A stretch of DNA of 64,000 nt from NCBI GenBank assembly GCA_035771175.1, contig CM069593.1, positions 20,117,956 to 20,181,955 on the forward strand. The letters are read 5' to 3'. Under the pieces are notes generated by a model. The model worked only from the letters and a program-made list of their open reading frames with translations, did not search any database and had not been told where the DNA came from. The position numbers and the translations under genes were made by a program. The stretch comes from Paratinospora sagittata. Taxonomy: Eukaryota; Streptophyta; Magnoliopsida; Ranunculales; Menispermaceae. Shown here one piece after another: positions 19,069 to 32,514 of the stretch; position 1 is the stretch's first letter, and each line of letters starts with the position of its first letter.

Positions 19069-19480
19069 AACTTGGGTTGCAAACAATGTCCCCTATTTAG
19101 GGTAATGTGCACCTCGCAGGACATACTCTAGTCATTATAGAACTATAATATTGTCTCATTCAAGTACACAGCTCATTCAACAGTGTCTAGTACTCCGAAA
19201 TCATTTGTCCACACTATTCATCATGAATAGAGCACAACCTCCTCGAATTCGAACCTCAAACCTCATATAGGTTGATTTTGCAATCCAATTTATGAATAGT
19301 ATAGACAAAAATGGTCCCGGGGTTACTAGACACTGTTGAGTGGGCTGTGTACTGGGATGAAAAAATATTATAGTTCCATAATGACTAGAGTATGTCATGC
19401 GGGGTACACATAATTGCATATAATTATCAATCCAGGTGCCACTGTATAGGGGCCACTGTGTGTAATCCAGGTGTAACAAA
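19069..19480. repeat. Inverted pair of SINE-like sequences, locus 2
   Basis: Two imperfect inverted arms share the body gtgtctagtac/gactagagtatgtc and a motif around aatattatagttc.ataatgactagag, which is also found in both arms of 10945-11410 (aatattatg.gttcataatg.ctgg). Left arm read in reverse contains gaggttcgaattcgagg, a B box-like motif. The right end finishes gtgtaacaaaaag. The arms are more diverged than at locus 1. Same family, same inverted layout; exact ends are uncertain. Confidence 0.5.
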
Positions 19481-19704
19481 AAGACCTTATCAAGAGATAT
19501 AATTGCATATAATTGTCATATCAAAAAATATATTCACTGAACTATTGTTTGCTCACTTCATTTCCTTCAATATTTCAGGTACAGAGTTAAAAAGAAAAGT
19601 ACGAGAGTAAATACGTGATTTTAGATTTTTATGTTGTTAATGTACGTGTATGCGAAGGAAATTGATTATATTTGCTTTATTTTCAAATGAATATATATCA
19701 CATC

Positions 19705-19744
<40 letters not shown>

Positions 19745-19883
19745 TATCACATAGATGAGTTGTACATAGATTTTGATTTGATATTTTGGATTATACAATG
19801 CTTGCGATGATGAAATGAGATGATCATATATATTTATCATGTGAGAATTTAATTTGTGGAATGAATGGAATGAATGGAATGAT

Positions 19884-19915
<32 letters not shown>

Positions 19916-22900
19916 AATTTGTGATATATCAGGAAAAATATATAAAATGTCCATTTTATGGGGAGATGCTGTCAAAATTTCTAAAAATTTTAAGAATTAT
20001 TATGAATGTCTGCTGAGGCTGACAGTGTATTGTATATTCTATATAGATATGTACAGTGTATAGTATACTGTGTCGGTCATAACGTTAACCTACGTCAGGG
20101 GCGTCGTAACATTAATAATTTTCAAGCTCTTAAGTTGAATAATTATTTTTCAATGACAAGCTTGAGTAAAAGAGCCGGTGTAAAATTTTATTAAATCAAT
20201 TATAATAAGAATTTTAATCAAATTACCGGAAGCTGAGTTGAGTAGGGACTTTATTAATGTGTTATTATTCATCCATGACGTTCTAAATTTTATGTTCAGA
20301 AATTTAATTAAAAGCTTCGGATCATATTTTTTTGTTCCTGTTTAGTTATGTTGTGTGTATGTTGGGCTTGTGTAATTGTTAAAGAGTGCTTTTAATAAAT
20401 ACAAAGCCAAATTTTGGAATTTTGGAATTTGGTTTCTTTGCAATATTGTGTTAAGTGGGAATCACTAGTCCAACATTTTTTAATTGGAAATTTCACCAAA
20501 TTATGGCATTATTTCTCAAATCAAAATAGATTAACAAAAAAGCACCTAATTTAGATAATAACTATTTATAATACAGTAATATTTTCTCACTTAATAAAGA
20601 AAAAGAAAATTATATATATATATATATAAGTAACTCATGCAGTTTTAAATTAAATTTTGTCAAAATTAATTAGAAAAATAATACAATTAAAAAATGTATG
20701 AGTCTATCAATATGATATTATATATTCAATTAAGATAATTAGCACTAGTTTATTATTAATTAATATAAGTTGTTTCAATTTTTTTTTGAATTTTTTTTTC
20801 TCAAGTAACAAATATAAGAAGGGTAAAGCGAAATTGCTATATGCTTTGGTTGGATGAAAAACGCATTTTAAGACGGTTGAAGAACTCACATTGTGAGGAC
20901 TACTCACACTTCAATTAAAGTCCGCAAAAGTATTAGTCTCCCCTTTTTTTTTTTTTTTTTGGAGAGTAGAACATTTTTGAATGCCAAAAACTTAATAACC
21001 CAAAAAAAAAAAAGCTATATAGAGAGATCTACTATTGTGTCGGCCAAAGGAAGAAAGGGTCACGAGGTGTCTGCAGATTGAATGCATGACACTCTTCTTA
21101 GCCGACAAATTGAAGAAGCTTCAGAAGTACTGCTTACGTACGTACCTTTGAATACACCCATTTGGAGTGTGGTTGCCCAATGCCTCTCCAATAGATTCAT
21201 GCCACGTGCCCACATGGGCATAGCCTGACCAGTGACCACAACATTTAATGAATTTATTATTATTATCATTATATATATATATATATATTATAAATCGATT
21301 AAAGCCAATCTTTTAGGTTCCAAATTCATAAAATATTTTGAACCGACAGCAAGTTGGCATTATTGACTTTTTTTTTTACCCTCTATCAGTCTTTTGTGTG
21401 TTTTGTACGGATAGATATATTAATAACTAAAATCAAAGAACATGATTTGAGATCTTGGTGCGTACTACCGTTTGAGAAACTATATACAATCTAATCCCTA
21501 AAATGTCTATTAATTTGTTTGTTAAATCATATTTTTTTAAGGTGTTAAATGATCATTCTGTTAAACCATATTAAAGTACAACTAATTAATTTTATTTTTC
21601 TTTTTGAGGGAGAGAGAGAGAGAACAACTAATTAATGTTAAGAATCCCCCACATTTATTTTTATAATGAATAAATATAAATTTATATTTATTTTTTAATA
21701 ATGATGTATACTTCAGATATATAAAATGAGTGTTACTTTAATATTTTTCATATGAGACCTGGATAGAATTGAATGATTTGTTTCCTTAACTAAAAAATAT
21801 ATTAAACTTTTGAATTGATGAGTTTGATTTTGGTCTATAAATATTCCTTGTCATAATAAAGATGGTGCTACAAAGACATGGGTGCTAACTTAATTGGTGT
21901 GTAGGTACAATGTGAGATCCTTTGATCATCATAAAGTCATTCAATAAATGTAGTTCTATAATGATCTAAGGGGCGGGCTTGAAGCATGTACACAAACTCA
22001 AGGCCCACATTCATGTCTATTTATTATTTTTTAGTAATCATTATTAGTATTACAAAGAGCAACAGTCCTCTTAAGTTACATCAACTAAAATTATCTATTG
22101 ATAACAGTATATATATTTACTATTCTAAAAAAATCAAAAAATTAAAGTAATCTTTGCTTTTCATTTTTGGTAATTAAAGTCACTTTTTCATTCACATTAT
22201 AACTATAATCATTCTTGATGTGCTTTTGAAACATAAATTTCTAAGATTCTTTGCATGATTAATTCAATCAAAATGCCCCTTGAATTACATTTAATGAATG
22301 CTTCATATCATGACTTGCATGTACTGATCATTAATCAATAGATGGAAAAATCAAGAAAGGAATGGAGAATTTTCTGGCCCAATGATGAGAATCAGCTATA
22401 TATGCAAATCTCATTTCATTATTAATCAACTTAATTACTTTTTTTTTTTAAATAATCAAATTAAAAATTGTATTTGTCTGTCTTCCTTGCTTCAGTCCAA
22501 ATGATTCATGCACAAGACTTTATTATAAGAATTAAAAGAAAAAAAAAAAGGTTATCAAGATCGAAAGTGAAACATAACCAATAAAATTGCAAGAAATAAG
22601 AAAACAAAACTATGCAAGATGCTAATGGGAGCTTGTCAGTTCTTTAGCTTTATTTTGATGTCTTTAGATTCTTTATTTTATGGAAGGAACCAAAGTGACA
22701 TATAGAAACGAAGAAAGAAACGAAATTAGCCTAACTTGACCCTCTAAGAATATTAGGTGCCTATTTAACAAAAATCCAGCATGATACTCAATATAGTTTT
22801 ATATTTTCCTGTTGCATAGAATTAGAGCTACCCTTGCCCTACCGACACTTGCATATCAATTCATGTAGGCCCAACTCACAACTCACACCCACGTACCTCC

Positions 22901-23126
22901 TATAGCTTGGACTTACAAATCCCAAAGCCATCTTTTTTTTATTCTTGTTCGAGGTAGAAACAAAATTATAGACTTTACTCAATGAGGACACGCTTCTAAA
23001 AATCGATCTCTGAAACTTTTACACAAGAACGATCTTAAGACTCAGTCTCTTCCACTAAGCCAATTATTCGATGGTGGGAAAGCCCTCCTTCACTAACCCT
23101 AGTTTTTTGCTCCTCTAGCTTAAATT
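19481..23126. other. Intergenic with microsatellites, no gene seen
   Basis: AT-rich. Microsatellites: CT then AT at about 19704-19744, AT at about 19884-19910, 20612-20630 and 21271-21288. No supportable coding region; the short frames here are low-complexity. Confidence 0.55.
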
Positions 23127-23164
23127 GGGGGTGGGGGTGGGGGTGGGGGTGGGGGTGGGGGTGG
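23127..23164 (+). repeat. (GGGGGT)6 hexamer repeat, G-quadruplex motif
   Basis: Six perfect GGGGGT units plus GG. Any four consecutive runs meet the G-quadruplex pattern with single-base loops, a very stable class. It stands alone in AT-rich DNA, about 2.2 kb upstream of the carboxypeptidase gene. Confidence 0.95.
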
Positions 23165-25385
23165 ACGCATATAAAGTACTACTTAATAATCATTACTTGG
23201 GAGAGCTTCTAATGTTTTTCTTGAGGGAGAATAGTTATTCTTTGTCATATTAAAAAATATGATGTGTAATTAATACACATACATAATTGAGTATTGAGTA
23301 ATAGTATTTATGATATGAACAACAATCAAATAATTGGTGGATGGTCACAAAAGGTCTCCTTTTTTTTGTCACAAAAGTTCTCCTTTACTACAAGTCATGA
23401 ATTTCTTTGACATTTTTACTTTTGGGAAATTGCATATTTTGATAATATTGTACATTTATAAAAGCAAAAAAGAAAAGTGTAAAAAAAGAAAAAAAAAAGA
23501 AAAATGAAATTAACTCGTAACTTTGTGTTGTAAAATTGTGATAAGATATTATGATCACTACTTCTCATCACAATCAAAACCCTCTTTTTTTATTTCTCTT
23601 TCATTTTTTCCCCCTTGTATAAGACTAAAGTATTATATTTAAAATCTATCAATTTGGCACGAAAGTATTGAAAACTACATTGTGGCATTTTCTTTTATTT
23701 TTACTTTTTGATGTATATATATATTTTTTGTCTCTTTCACTTACTTTACATCACTTTAAATCCAACCATTGATCCTTACAACAGCATGAGGATGCTTACC
23801 CGACTTGATGATGGGTAATCTTGCAATTAAGTTGGGTCAGACAAGAAGCTTTCCAATTTAAGGTGCACGGAGATATAGCTGACTTAACTCGTCACACCTT
23901 TCTATTTCCTTATCATATATAGTTGGAAGAAAAACCAGTACAAAACGTGAAAAGAAACATCCAAAGAACACTATCTAGCACAATTTATTTTGGAGATCTG
24001 ATTTTGCATGGTTGTCATATATATATATACAACGCGGCTTTTAAGCAACCACCTCTTCCCACCTCCAAAAAAAAGTTACTTTTTGTGTATTATTTGCATT
24101 GCCTCACATCACTACTACCAAACCTCCAAGTTGAATTCTAGATTCTACGTTCCATTGTTTTTAAAATCCTCATTTCTTTCATATATATCATTTTTTTTTT
24201 TTCATAATATTTTTCTTAGCTGTGCCAATGATTCATAGAATCATAATCCTACTTGTATAACTCATATTGTAATATATATTATATAATAATAAGGTCAGAT
24301 TGGACTTACCCACAACAAAGAGGTTCAATGTGATCACTAATATTCTTTTGAAAAACGATTTATAAAGAATATTAATTTTATTACCTCCTTTGGCCCTACA
24401 TGAGATTTTTATTTTATTAAGGAATTGATTATTGTACCCGCTCTACTAAAGTGGTGAGAAAGTAAAAAATTGGGCGGAATGAGTTCAAAACTAGATAGTC
24501 TCTCATGTGAAATTGTTATGGATAGTATCAAAGCTAATTCTTGGCTAAAAATATTGTCACTAGTAAAAATACTGAGTGGTGAATCATAATTAGTGATCAT
24601 CCCACATGATATATTAAGGCAAAGTTTATGAATTATACGTTTGACATTATATCAAGCTATTATTAAGGCATTTTCTTAAAGATTTAGTGACCTAAACGTA
24701 TAAGGGTCATGATATAGGATATCGGGGGTGGCCTTAGCTGACATACACACATAAGACTTTAGAATGATCTAAGAGACCTGGGGTACACCAACTGAATCCC
24801 CTTGTTATTTCTAAAAGTAAAACTAAAAAAGTAGAGTAGGTACCTTACAGTGTGAAGGTATATGTGTTGACCAACGATTTAGTAAAAACGGGCTAAGTCT
24901 CAAAGTTGTCCCTATTTAAAAGTTTTAAGATTTGATTTATAAATGTGCCTTTGTTAGGAAAGGTCTACCGCTCTAACCTTGAATAGGGCCTAGTCGCATA
25001 CCCACACTTTTAACCAACCCTTACATTTAATGCAAGTGGGCGAATAGAGAGTAAATAGTAGGTGATTTTAGGCCCATGATCGTCATACTTGGACCTCATT
25101 TCCAAACGAGTCAAGTTGGACTAGATTTTAGGCCCATCATCATCTTCAAACGGGCTCAAAATTAAGAAATACCATGGAGCCCATTTTCATTTTCAGGCTA
25201 AGACACGTGGGACCCTCTGCACCATGGTACCTGAACTTTGACAAATTAAAATAGCAAACACCCGAGAGTACAGGATCCCCATTATCAAGGCAAAACGAAA
25301 CGAGACCACGACGCAAACAACATTCAATATTCCATTCTAGTACGCTTTAGTAACTGTTGGTGCTCTCCACTTCCCAAAATCCCAA
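23165..25385. other. Intergenic; upstream region of the carboxypeptidase gene
   Basis: No gene seen. Close to the gene, the phrase gattttaggcccat occurs twice (about 25059 and 25121); AGGCCCA resembles the site II/UP1 elements of growth-related promoters. A G-box CACGTG lies at about 25205. These are candidate control sites only. Confidence 0.5.
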
Positions 25386-28300
25386 ATGACAACACTTCTT
25401 TGCTGCTGCGCAATGGACAAAACTCTGTTCCTTCTTCTTCTTCTTCATCTCTCGGCTTTCTCATCTGCAAGTTCCTTCGATTTCATACAACTTCCATCGA
25501 GATTGAATTCCCCTAAATCCCAGGCGGAAACGCTGATCCGACGGCTCAATCTCTTTCCCAAAGACGCCGAACCCGTCGACGACGACGACGTTGCGATCAC
25601 GCCAAAGATCGTCGAGAAGCGTTTCAGGTTCCCTAATCTCGCCGACGACGGCCCTAGTGGCGTATCCGTTGAGGATCTCGGCCACCATGCTGGCTACTAT
25701 AAGCTTCCGCATTCGCACGGTGCCAGGTGCGTCCGTAACCCTAGATTTTGCGTTTGTAACGAATTTTTTATTTCGATGATTCTAGGGTTTTTAGGGACTT
25801 TGTTCTGTGCTGATTTGTGGAAGGTTGTGATATATGAAGTCGTGTTTCTTTTTCTTCATTGGATAAGATTTCTGGGATTCATTTTGGGAAACTTATAATG
25901 AAGCATCCTGTGATGACTGTACAAGAGAACTAATTATTTTGATTCATTGTCTTCTGCAGCTGAAGAGTATTACTGTTCAATTGGTTAATTGCCTGAAATA
26001 GGCTCACTGATGGATTTTACCTGTTAATAAGCAGTACTTCAATGTAAATGGTACCACCCCCCCTTTTTTTTTCTGAGAAGAAACAAGAAACTTCTATTAA
26101 TAAAAGAAAGCAATAAAGAGGGGAAGTACCATTAGTACTTCAAAGACAACAATGAGCGACAACGAAGAGAATAGACCAAAACAACCCTATATACACCATA
26201 ACCAGTTCCCGTTCAATTCTGATATTGGGAACCCAGCATCAAACTTTGAGGAGCCAATCCAATTACTAGCTAGCCACAAACTCACAAAGTATCCTCCCAC
26301 AATTTAACCCAATCTTTTGTAATCTCCTTGAAACGGGAATATGGTAATGTTTGCAAAGTGACAAACGGGAAGATTATGGAGGGAAGAAAGACGATAAAGA
26401 CGAGGGAATAAATCATCAAGAGAGCATTCTCCAATCCACCTGTCCTCCCAAAAGCAAATTGCCTCGCCATTACCAATTTTTGGAGTTACATGAGCCAAGA
26501 AGCTAGGTGCCAATGACGAAATGTATTTCCCCGAGCTTTAGTAAGTGATCCTGTAATCTCTATCAGAGCCCCATCCAACAACTGATCTTCAAATCTGCTC
26601 GAAATAACCCGAGCCCAAAGGGAATCTCTCTCTTGAAAGAGCCATTAAATCCACTGGGCACTAAGAGCCTTATTAGGTTAACCATCCAGTTGAAAGTTAG
26701 ATTTTGAGAACTTGGTGGCATTTGGTGCAAAGTGTCTTAAACAGATAGATAAAGGTTTTGTAATATTATTTAATATGTACCATGAATTTCAGAAAACCGT
26801 GATGAATTAACACTTGTGAGTGCAGTTTCTTGAAAGTCATTTGCATGTGCGTATTGTTCTGTGTGAACCAGTCACAAGAGCAACCAGATCATGCATAATT
26901 TATGTAATAGTTTATATAGTAGCATATAACACTGTATGTTTGTTTATGAGTGTTCCTTTTTTTTTTTTTTTTTTCCAGTTTCTAATAAAGCTGATTTGTG
27001 GCATTTGCAATTTGCAGGATGTTTTACTTTTTCTTTGAGTCACGTAATAGCAGAGATGATCCTGTTGTCATATGGCTAACTGGAGGACCAGGGTGTAGTA
27101 GTGAATTGGCTCTTTTCTATGAAAATGGACCTTTCAACCTTGCAGACAACTTGAACCTTGTATGGAATGAATATGGTTGGGACAAGGTATTGTTCTGTCT
27201 CTTTCATAATTTCATTCCATGATCCGTCTATCACCTTGTTGTAATTAGCCTCAAATAAAATAATTTGGGCTGCGCCTTTTGCTCATCAAGAGTTTTTTAT
27301 TTTTTTTCTTAGGTATAAACAATATTTGAAAATTTTGATGGTGAGTAATGAAACTAAAACCTGCTGTTTGTTTTTTTCAATCTCACACTTTCTTTTTGCC
27401 TTCACTTGAATGCATATTGGCTATGCTTTTCTCTGTAAACTTTGTAAGAATGTCATGAAGATTAGTGCAGAAATTTAGCTGTTTAGTTATGTACCTAATA
27501 TACAACCCCCCTATATTTTTATCCTTCATGATTTCCTTTTTGTTATTTGTGTTGAGACTGTTATAGGCAGATTGTGAGTCTTTAAATTTGTTTTAGAACT
27601 TATTGTTTATAGATGTCACATCTTTTTTCTGAATGCTTCCCAGGATTAAATCATTCAGTTGAAATATATCCAAAGATAATTAGACAAATGTCAGGGCTGT
27701 CAGTTTGATCAACAGCCGCAGTTTCGTCCTGGAGACATCAGGAACTTGAGAATCTTTGTCCATTATGGGGTTTCCAAATCAGGAATCTCTCATTCACTTA
27801 CCAGTTCCTTTTTTGGGGGGAGCTTCTCACACTAATATGCAATCTCTATTTGATTGTTGTGAAAGTAATGATTCTATTAAGATGCAGAATCAATCGAAGA
27901 TACCTTTTTCTTGCTTGTTTCTAATCTCAAGTGGCGCCAAACAATACCTTTTTCTATTAACTTGTGGCTGGTAGTCTTGTTTCTGTTTTATTTATGTTCT
28001 TTCTTTTGCAAATCATCCGTAGCATTTTAGAGTACATAGCTTATTACCTCATATGTTTATTGCTTTCTAATTTCTGTCAGAATTTTCACACCTGCCATCT
28101 TTATTTGCAGGTTTCCAACCTTATCTATGTCGACCAGCCTACTGGAACTGGCTTTAGTTATAGTTCTGATAGACGTGATCTTCGCCATGATGAAGATGGT
28201 GTTAGTAATGATCTTTACGATTTTTTGCAGGTACAATTTTTCTCCTTGTATTCATAGTGTCATATCATATTAATTTCAAATTAATGTCATAGTAGCTGCT

Positions 28301-31178
28301 ATCATTCTTTGTTATTTATTTATTTATTTTGTCTCTTTTCTTGATAGCTGAGTACCTGTTTGTTTTTTCTTAAATGTATATTATTTTGTATGATTAGATG
28401 TTGTAGATTTTTCATCTGTGCAACTGGTTTAAATTTTACATTTTAAATCTGATGTTTGACCCAGCTTTTCAGGTCTATAAATTTAGGACCTGATAGACCC
28501 AACCTAAGGGATGAAATCCGCGCAAACCTGATCAAATCAAGTTGTGTTGATTGGGTTTTTAGGTGAGCGGGTTTTATGCACACTTCTAACCATACCTTGG
28601 GTGGTTAACAAGGTTGGCTAGGACATCACCGTAGCATTCTCACCTGAAATCATCCAAACATGTACAAAAAGACAAGTAAATTGGGTCTTCCTTGCATTTT
28701 TTTCAAATTTTATGCACTTCACAATAATTTGTGAAAACATTTATAAAAGAATATTTTGAACTTCTTTCCATTTTTATCTCTCTCTCTTTCTTTTTTTATT
28801 TTTTATGCAGTTGTAGATCAACGCCATAACTCTCTCTCTCCCTATCTCTCTCTTTTTTAATACAGTTGTAGATCAAAGCCATCTCTTTCTCTCTCTCAGC
28901 CATAATGTCAAGACCAGCTTTAGCTAGCTATGCTTATAACCTACAATCACAAACTGTGGTGCTTGCACTTAACCATTGAATATTGAAGTCTTGATTGCCA
29001 AATAAACCAAAAAGTACTAGTGCTACAATTTCCTAAAATGAATGCTTAACTAAGGTACAGCAAAAATGTCAACAGAATCTCATTTGACCTCCATACCTTG
29101 ACTGGAAATAGAAAACTTTGAGGTTGAAACTTCCATAACTGGAAATAGGAATCTTTCTTTGTTTTCCTTTTTAGCTTTTGATGGCATTTGCATTGCAGCA
29201 AAAATAAAGTGATCAAAAGAAACTAAGAAAAGAATGAATAATTGCTTGAATAATTGAAATCTTACTTGCTTATTATTTACACTACCCATTGGTTTTTCTC
29301 TTGGGGCAGTCTCCCTCCGAGCCTCTTGCAAGAAGTTTTTTTCATATTTTCTTTTTCTCAATTTGGCTCAAAGTAGACCCTGCTCCTTGGTGTGAGTGGT
29401 ATTTTCTGAATCATTTCCCCACATCTTAAAGTTCCAGTGAACTCTATAATTGCATGTTTTCTCTTGATCCAGAACAGGAAAAATTCTGACGTATACAGTG
29501 AAACTTTTGCTCAATTGATGATTAAAATTTACGTGTTTGGCCTGAAATGTCTATGATTTTAGGCATTTTTCTCTGAGCATCCTCAGTATGCAAAGAATGA
29601 TTTTTACATAACTGGAGAATCATACGCCGGGCACTACATTCCTGCCTTTGCTGCTCGGGTTCACAGGGGAAACAAAGCTCAAGAAGGTCTTCATATAAAC
29701 TTGAAGGTATTGTCTAAGATTGTATGCTTCCTTTTTTTAGTTGTTTTCCTTTTTTGACTATTATTTGACCTGATCCCACACACCAAAAAAAAAAACTGTC
29801 CCTCCTCTTCTATCTTGGACTGAGTATTGGAACATGTTTGAATAGGGCTTCGCCATTGGAAATGGGCTTACGGATCCAGCAATCCAGTACAAGGCATACA
29901 CAGATTATGCCTTGGATATGGGGATAATCCAAGAATCAGACTATAAGAGAATTAACAAGCTTCTTCCAGCTTGTGAACTAGCAATAAAGCTTTGTGGTAA
30001 TCCTTTGTATCTAGTATCATTCTTGTTTTCTTTTCAAGTTATATAGTTCTATTGACCAGATGGTTGTCACCATCAAAACAAATATTCTTCACCATTTATA
30101 TGCATCAGGAATTGTTAAATGAGTTTTGGTTGATATTGGTCAAACCTTAGGACAAAGATTTTTATTAAGAAGGAGATTAGAATTAAACAGAATGAAATCA
30201 AAAAGATTGTTGTTAACTTAACAATATGCAATGGTGGGGTTCTATTTTCAGGCACCAATGGAAAAATCACTTGTGTGGCCTCATATCTTGTTTGCAACAC
30301 CATATTCAATGCAATCTTACTGCATGCTGGGAAAATAAATGTAAGAAAGCATGCACATTGATCTTTTTGTCATATATAATTAATTACTTGAAGGCCCTGA
30401 GTTTTGTCATGTCTTCAATCTGCAGTACTATGATATCAGAAAGAAGTGTGTGGGGGAACTCTGCTATGATTTCTCAAACATGGATAAATTTCTCAACGAG
30501 AGGTCTGTTCGGGATGCTTTGGGAGTTGGGAACATAGAATTTGTCTCGTGCAGCCCTTCTGTGTACCAGGCCTTGCTGGTGGACTGGATGAGGAACCTTG
30601 AGGTTGGTATTCCCGCTCTTCTTGAGGACGGGATTAAGTTGCTTGTATACGCTGGGGAGTATGATCTCATATGCAACTGGCTGGGTAAGCATATTGACTT
30701 AGGTTTTGAAATTCATTTATACATTGTAACGTTGTATCAGATCATTTTTTCATGGATTAATTTGGATTCATTGGTACACATCTACCTGTCTATTGAGCAG
30801 GAAACTATAGGTGGGTCAATGCTATGGAGTGGTCTGGTCAGAAAAATTTTACAGAGAACCCCAATATTCCATTCGAGGTGGATGGTGCAGAAGTAGGGTT
30901 GTTGAAAAGCTATGGTCCTCTCACTTTCCTGAAGGTTCTCCCTTCTTTGGTCTTTCTATCTTGTTAACAATGTCATAGACAAGTGATTGGACAATTTATA
31001 AATAACAAATCGATCAATTAATACTGACTCAATTGCTCGTCTTAATAACACGCAGGTCCATGATGCTGGTCACATGGTACCGATGGATCAACCAAAGGCT
31101 GCATTGGAGATGCTGAAGAGATGGACTCAGGGTGAACTCTCTAATACTGGCCTGGTGAAGATGGTAACTGACATTTAA
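25386..31178 (+). CDS. Serine carboxypeptidase-like protein (SCPL48/49 group)
   Basis: Secreted or vacuolar S10 peptidase that removes C-terminal residues. Nine exons: 25386-25726, 27018-27186, 28111-28230, 29563-29706, 29846-29996, 30252-30340, 30426-30684, 30801-30934 and 31056-31178. All introns are GT-AG and the phases join to 509 aa without a stop. A signal peptide lies at residues about 10-29 (ATG at 25413 is an alternative start), followed by a propeptide. Substrate-binding motif [11 protein letters not shown]; catalytic Ser230 in GESYAGHY, Asp418 in GEYDLICNW, His475 in [13 protein letters not shown]. Architecture and the SPVD-like propeptide region resemble SCPL47-49 peptidases rather than the acyltransferase clade. 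Intron 1 holds a LINE remnant on the opposite strand. The gene converges with the RPA-like gene, ends 468 bases apart. Confidence 0.94.
26060..26700 (-). mobile_element. LINE (L1-type) 3' fragment in carboxypeptidase intron 1
   Basis: On the minus strand, two overlapping frames around 26282-26513 contain the phrase [20 protein letters not shown] followed by a [10 protein letters not shown] motif, typical of the region after the reverse transcriptase in plant L1-like ORF2. A poly-T run at about 26067-26076 marks the tail on the minus strand. Frameshifts and stops show it is dead and truncated. It does not touch the intron splice sites. Confidence 0.75.
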
Positions 31179-31646
31179 CATGATCATACACCTCATGCAT
31201 TATCATCTCTCTAGTGCTATTTCATACACTGACATGCCTGGTTTTTGGTTGGGGATATGATCTTTGAATTCTGAGCACCAAGAGAGATCATGCAAAAATT
31301 GTTCAATGGCACAGTTAATAGTTGGTGCCTCCTATGATATGATAAATGTTGTCTTTTGATCTTATGGATGTTTCAACTCTTCACTCTTCCTTATATGATA
31401 CCTTTACTTTATACCTGCAAATATGTATCACTTGGCTGAGCTTCGCAAATGTAACTGAATTTAACAGAACCCCAAAAAAAACCTAACTTTTGTATTGAGA
31501 TCACAATTTACAGCAGTTGCTGAACTAGATGATCCACCCACCAATAAAAAAAGCTTAATGTAAGAGCCCTTTTACTTGGTAGCTAGCAAAAGAGCAAAGC
31601 TATTAGAATAACCTTAGAAACTGGATATATGGAGCTGCCTAGAAGA

Positions 31647-32354
31647 TTATGAACGATCAACCCCATAGAGCTTCCTCAATGAGGCAATTGCTGGTTGGAA
31701 TTCAGAACGTAAAGGTGTAAGAGAAACGACGCGTAGGTGCTGCGCATATCCATTCTTGGGCTTGGAAAGCGTTATGCGAAACATTTCACCTTCCAGCACT
31801 TTACCAGCAGCCATGGCTGCAGCAACCAACCAACAGCGCGCATTATTAGTTGCTAAAAAGAAGAGAGAACTTGCAAAAACAAAGAAAGCAAGGGTCCAGG
31901 GGTAACTAACTACCTGCAAATGGGTTGAGTTTGACAAAATCAAAGAACTCATCGGCAGAGCAACCAAAGAGAACTCGAGCCACTCTATCGAAGCATATCA
32001 CCACAGAAACCTTGTTTTCAGTTGCGATGGACATCTGCAAAAATATGCAAGAAAACCAAAGAAATACGAAACACAATTCATACGAACTAATGGTAATGAG
32101 TCGTCCTCTTACAATGAGTTTAAAAAAAGAATAAAATGAAAGCAAGCATTGTCCAAGTTAGGGTTTACAAGGATGCGATAGACTCGTTTGGAACCGGAAG
32201 AGCCAGGGTTGAAGGCTTTGAAATCGCAGAATTTGCAGCGATTGTTCTCCGCAACAGTTCTCTCGCACACGGAGCACACTCTGTAGCAAAAGCTGCTTGC
32301 ATCAACGGCAACGATTGCGCTCGTCACTGTCCATGATGATTTCCCAGCTTCCAT
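31647..32354 (-). CDS. Small RPA1 C-terminal-like OB-fold protein with zinc ribbon
   Basis: Predicted single-stranded nucleic acid-binding protein of 158 aa. Three exons on the minus strand: 32354-32169, 32034-31914 and 31816-31647, with GT-AG introns and matching phases. The N-terminal part has a four-cysteine zinc ribbon (C27, C30, C40, C43: CSVC ... CKFC), followed by beta-rich OB-fold sequence (SVVICFDRVARVLFGCSADEF). This order matches the C-terminal (Rep_fac-A_C) domain of the large RPA subunit, but there are no other OB folds, so it is a stand-alone small protein and not RPA1 itself. Its partner and exact role are unknown to me. A telo-box (AAACCCTAA) sits just upstream of the start on this strand, as in many replication-related plant genes. 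Confidence 0.8.
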
Positions 32355-32514
32355 GGTTTTCTTAGGGTTTTTTTTTTTGGGGGGTCTCTGACAACAGACC
32401 GAATGATAAGAGAAATTCTCTTCTGCTGCGCACGTGGGGTCACGTGCAGGAGTTCAATCAAATTTAATGACTGTTTTCATTTCACAGTGAAATTTGCATG
32501 AAGGAGAGAAGCTG
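32355..32514. promoter_or_regulatory. 160-bp divergent promoter with paired G-boxes and a telo-box
   Basis: Separates the start codons of the RPA-like (-) and PPR (+) genes. CACGTG occurs at 32431-32436 and 32441-32446, start to start exactly 10 bases apart, about one helical turn. AAACCCTAAG on the minus strand (32361-32370) is a telo-box close to the RPA-like start. The region must hold both 5' leaders and core promoters. Confidence 0.6.
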
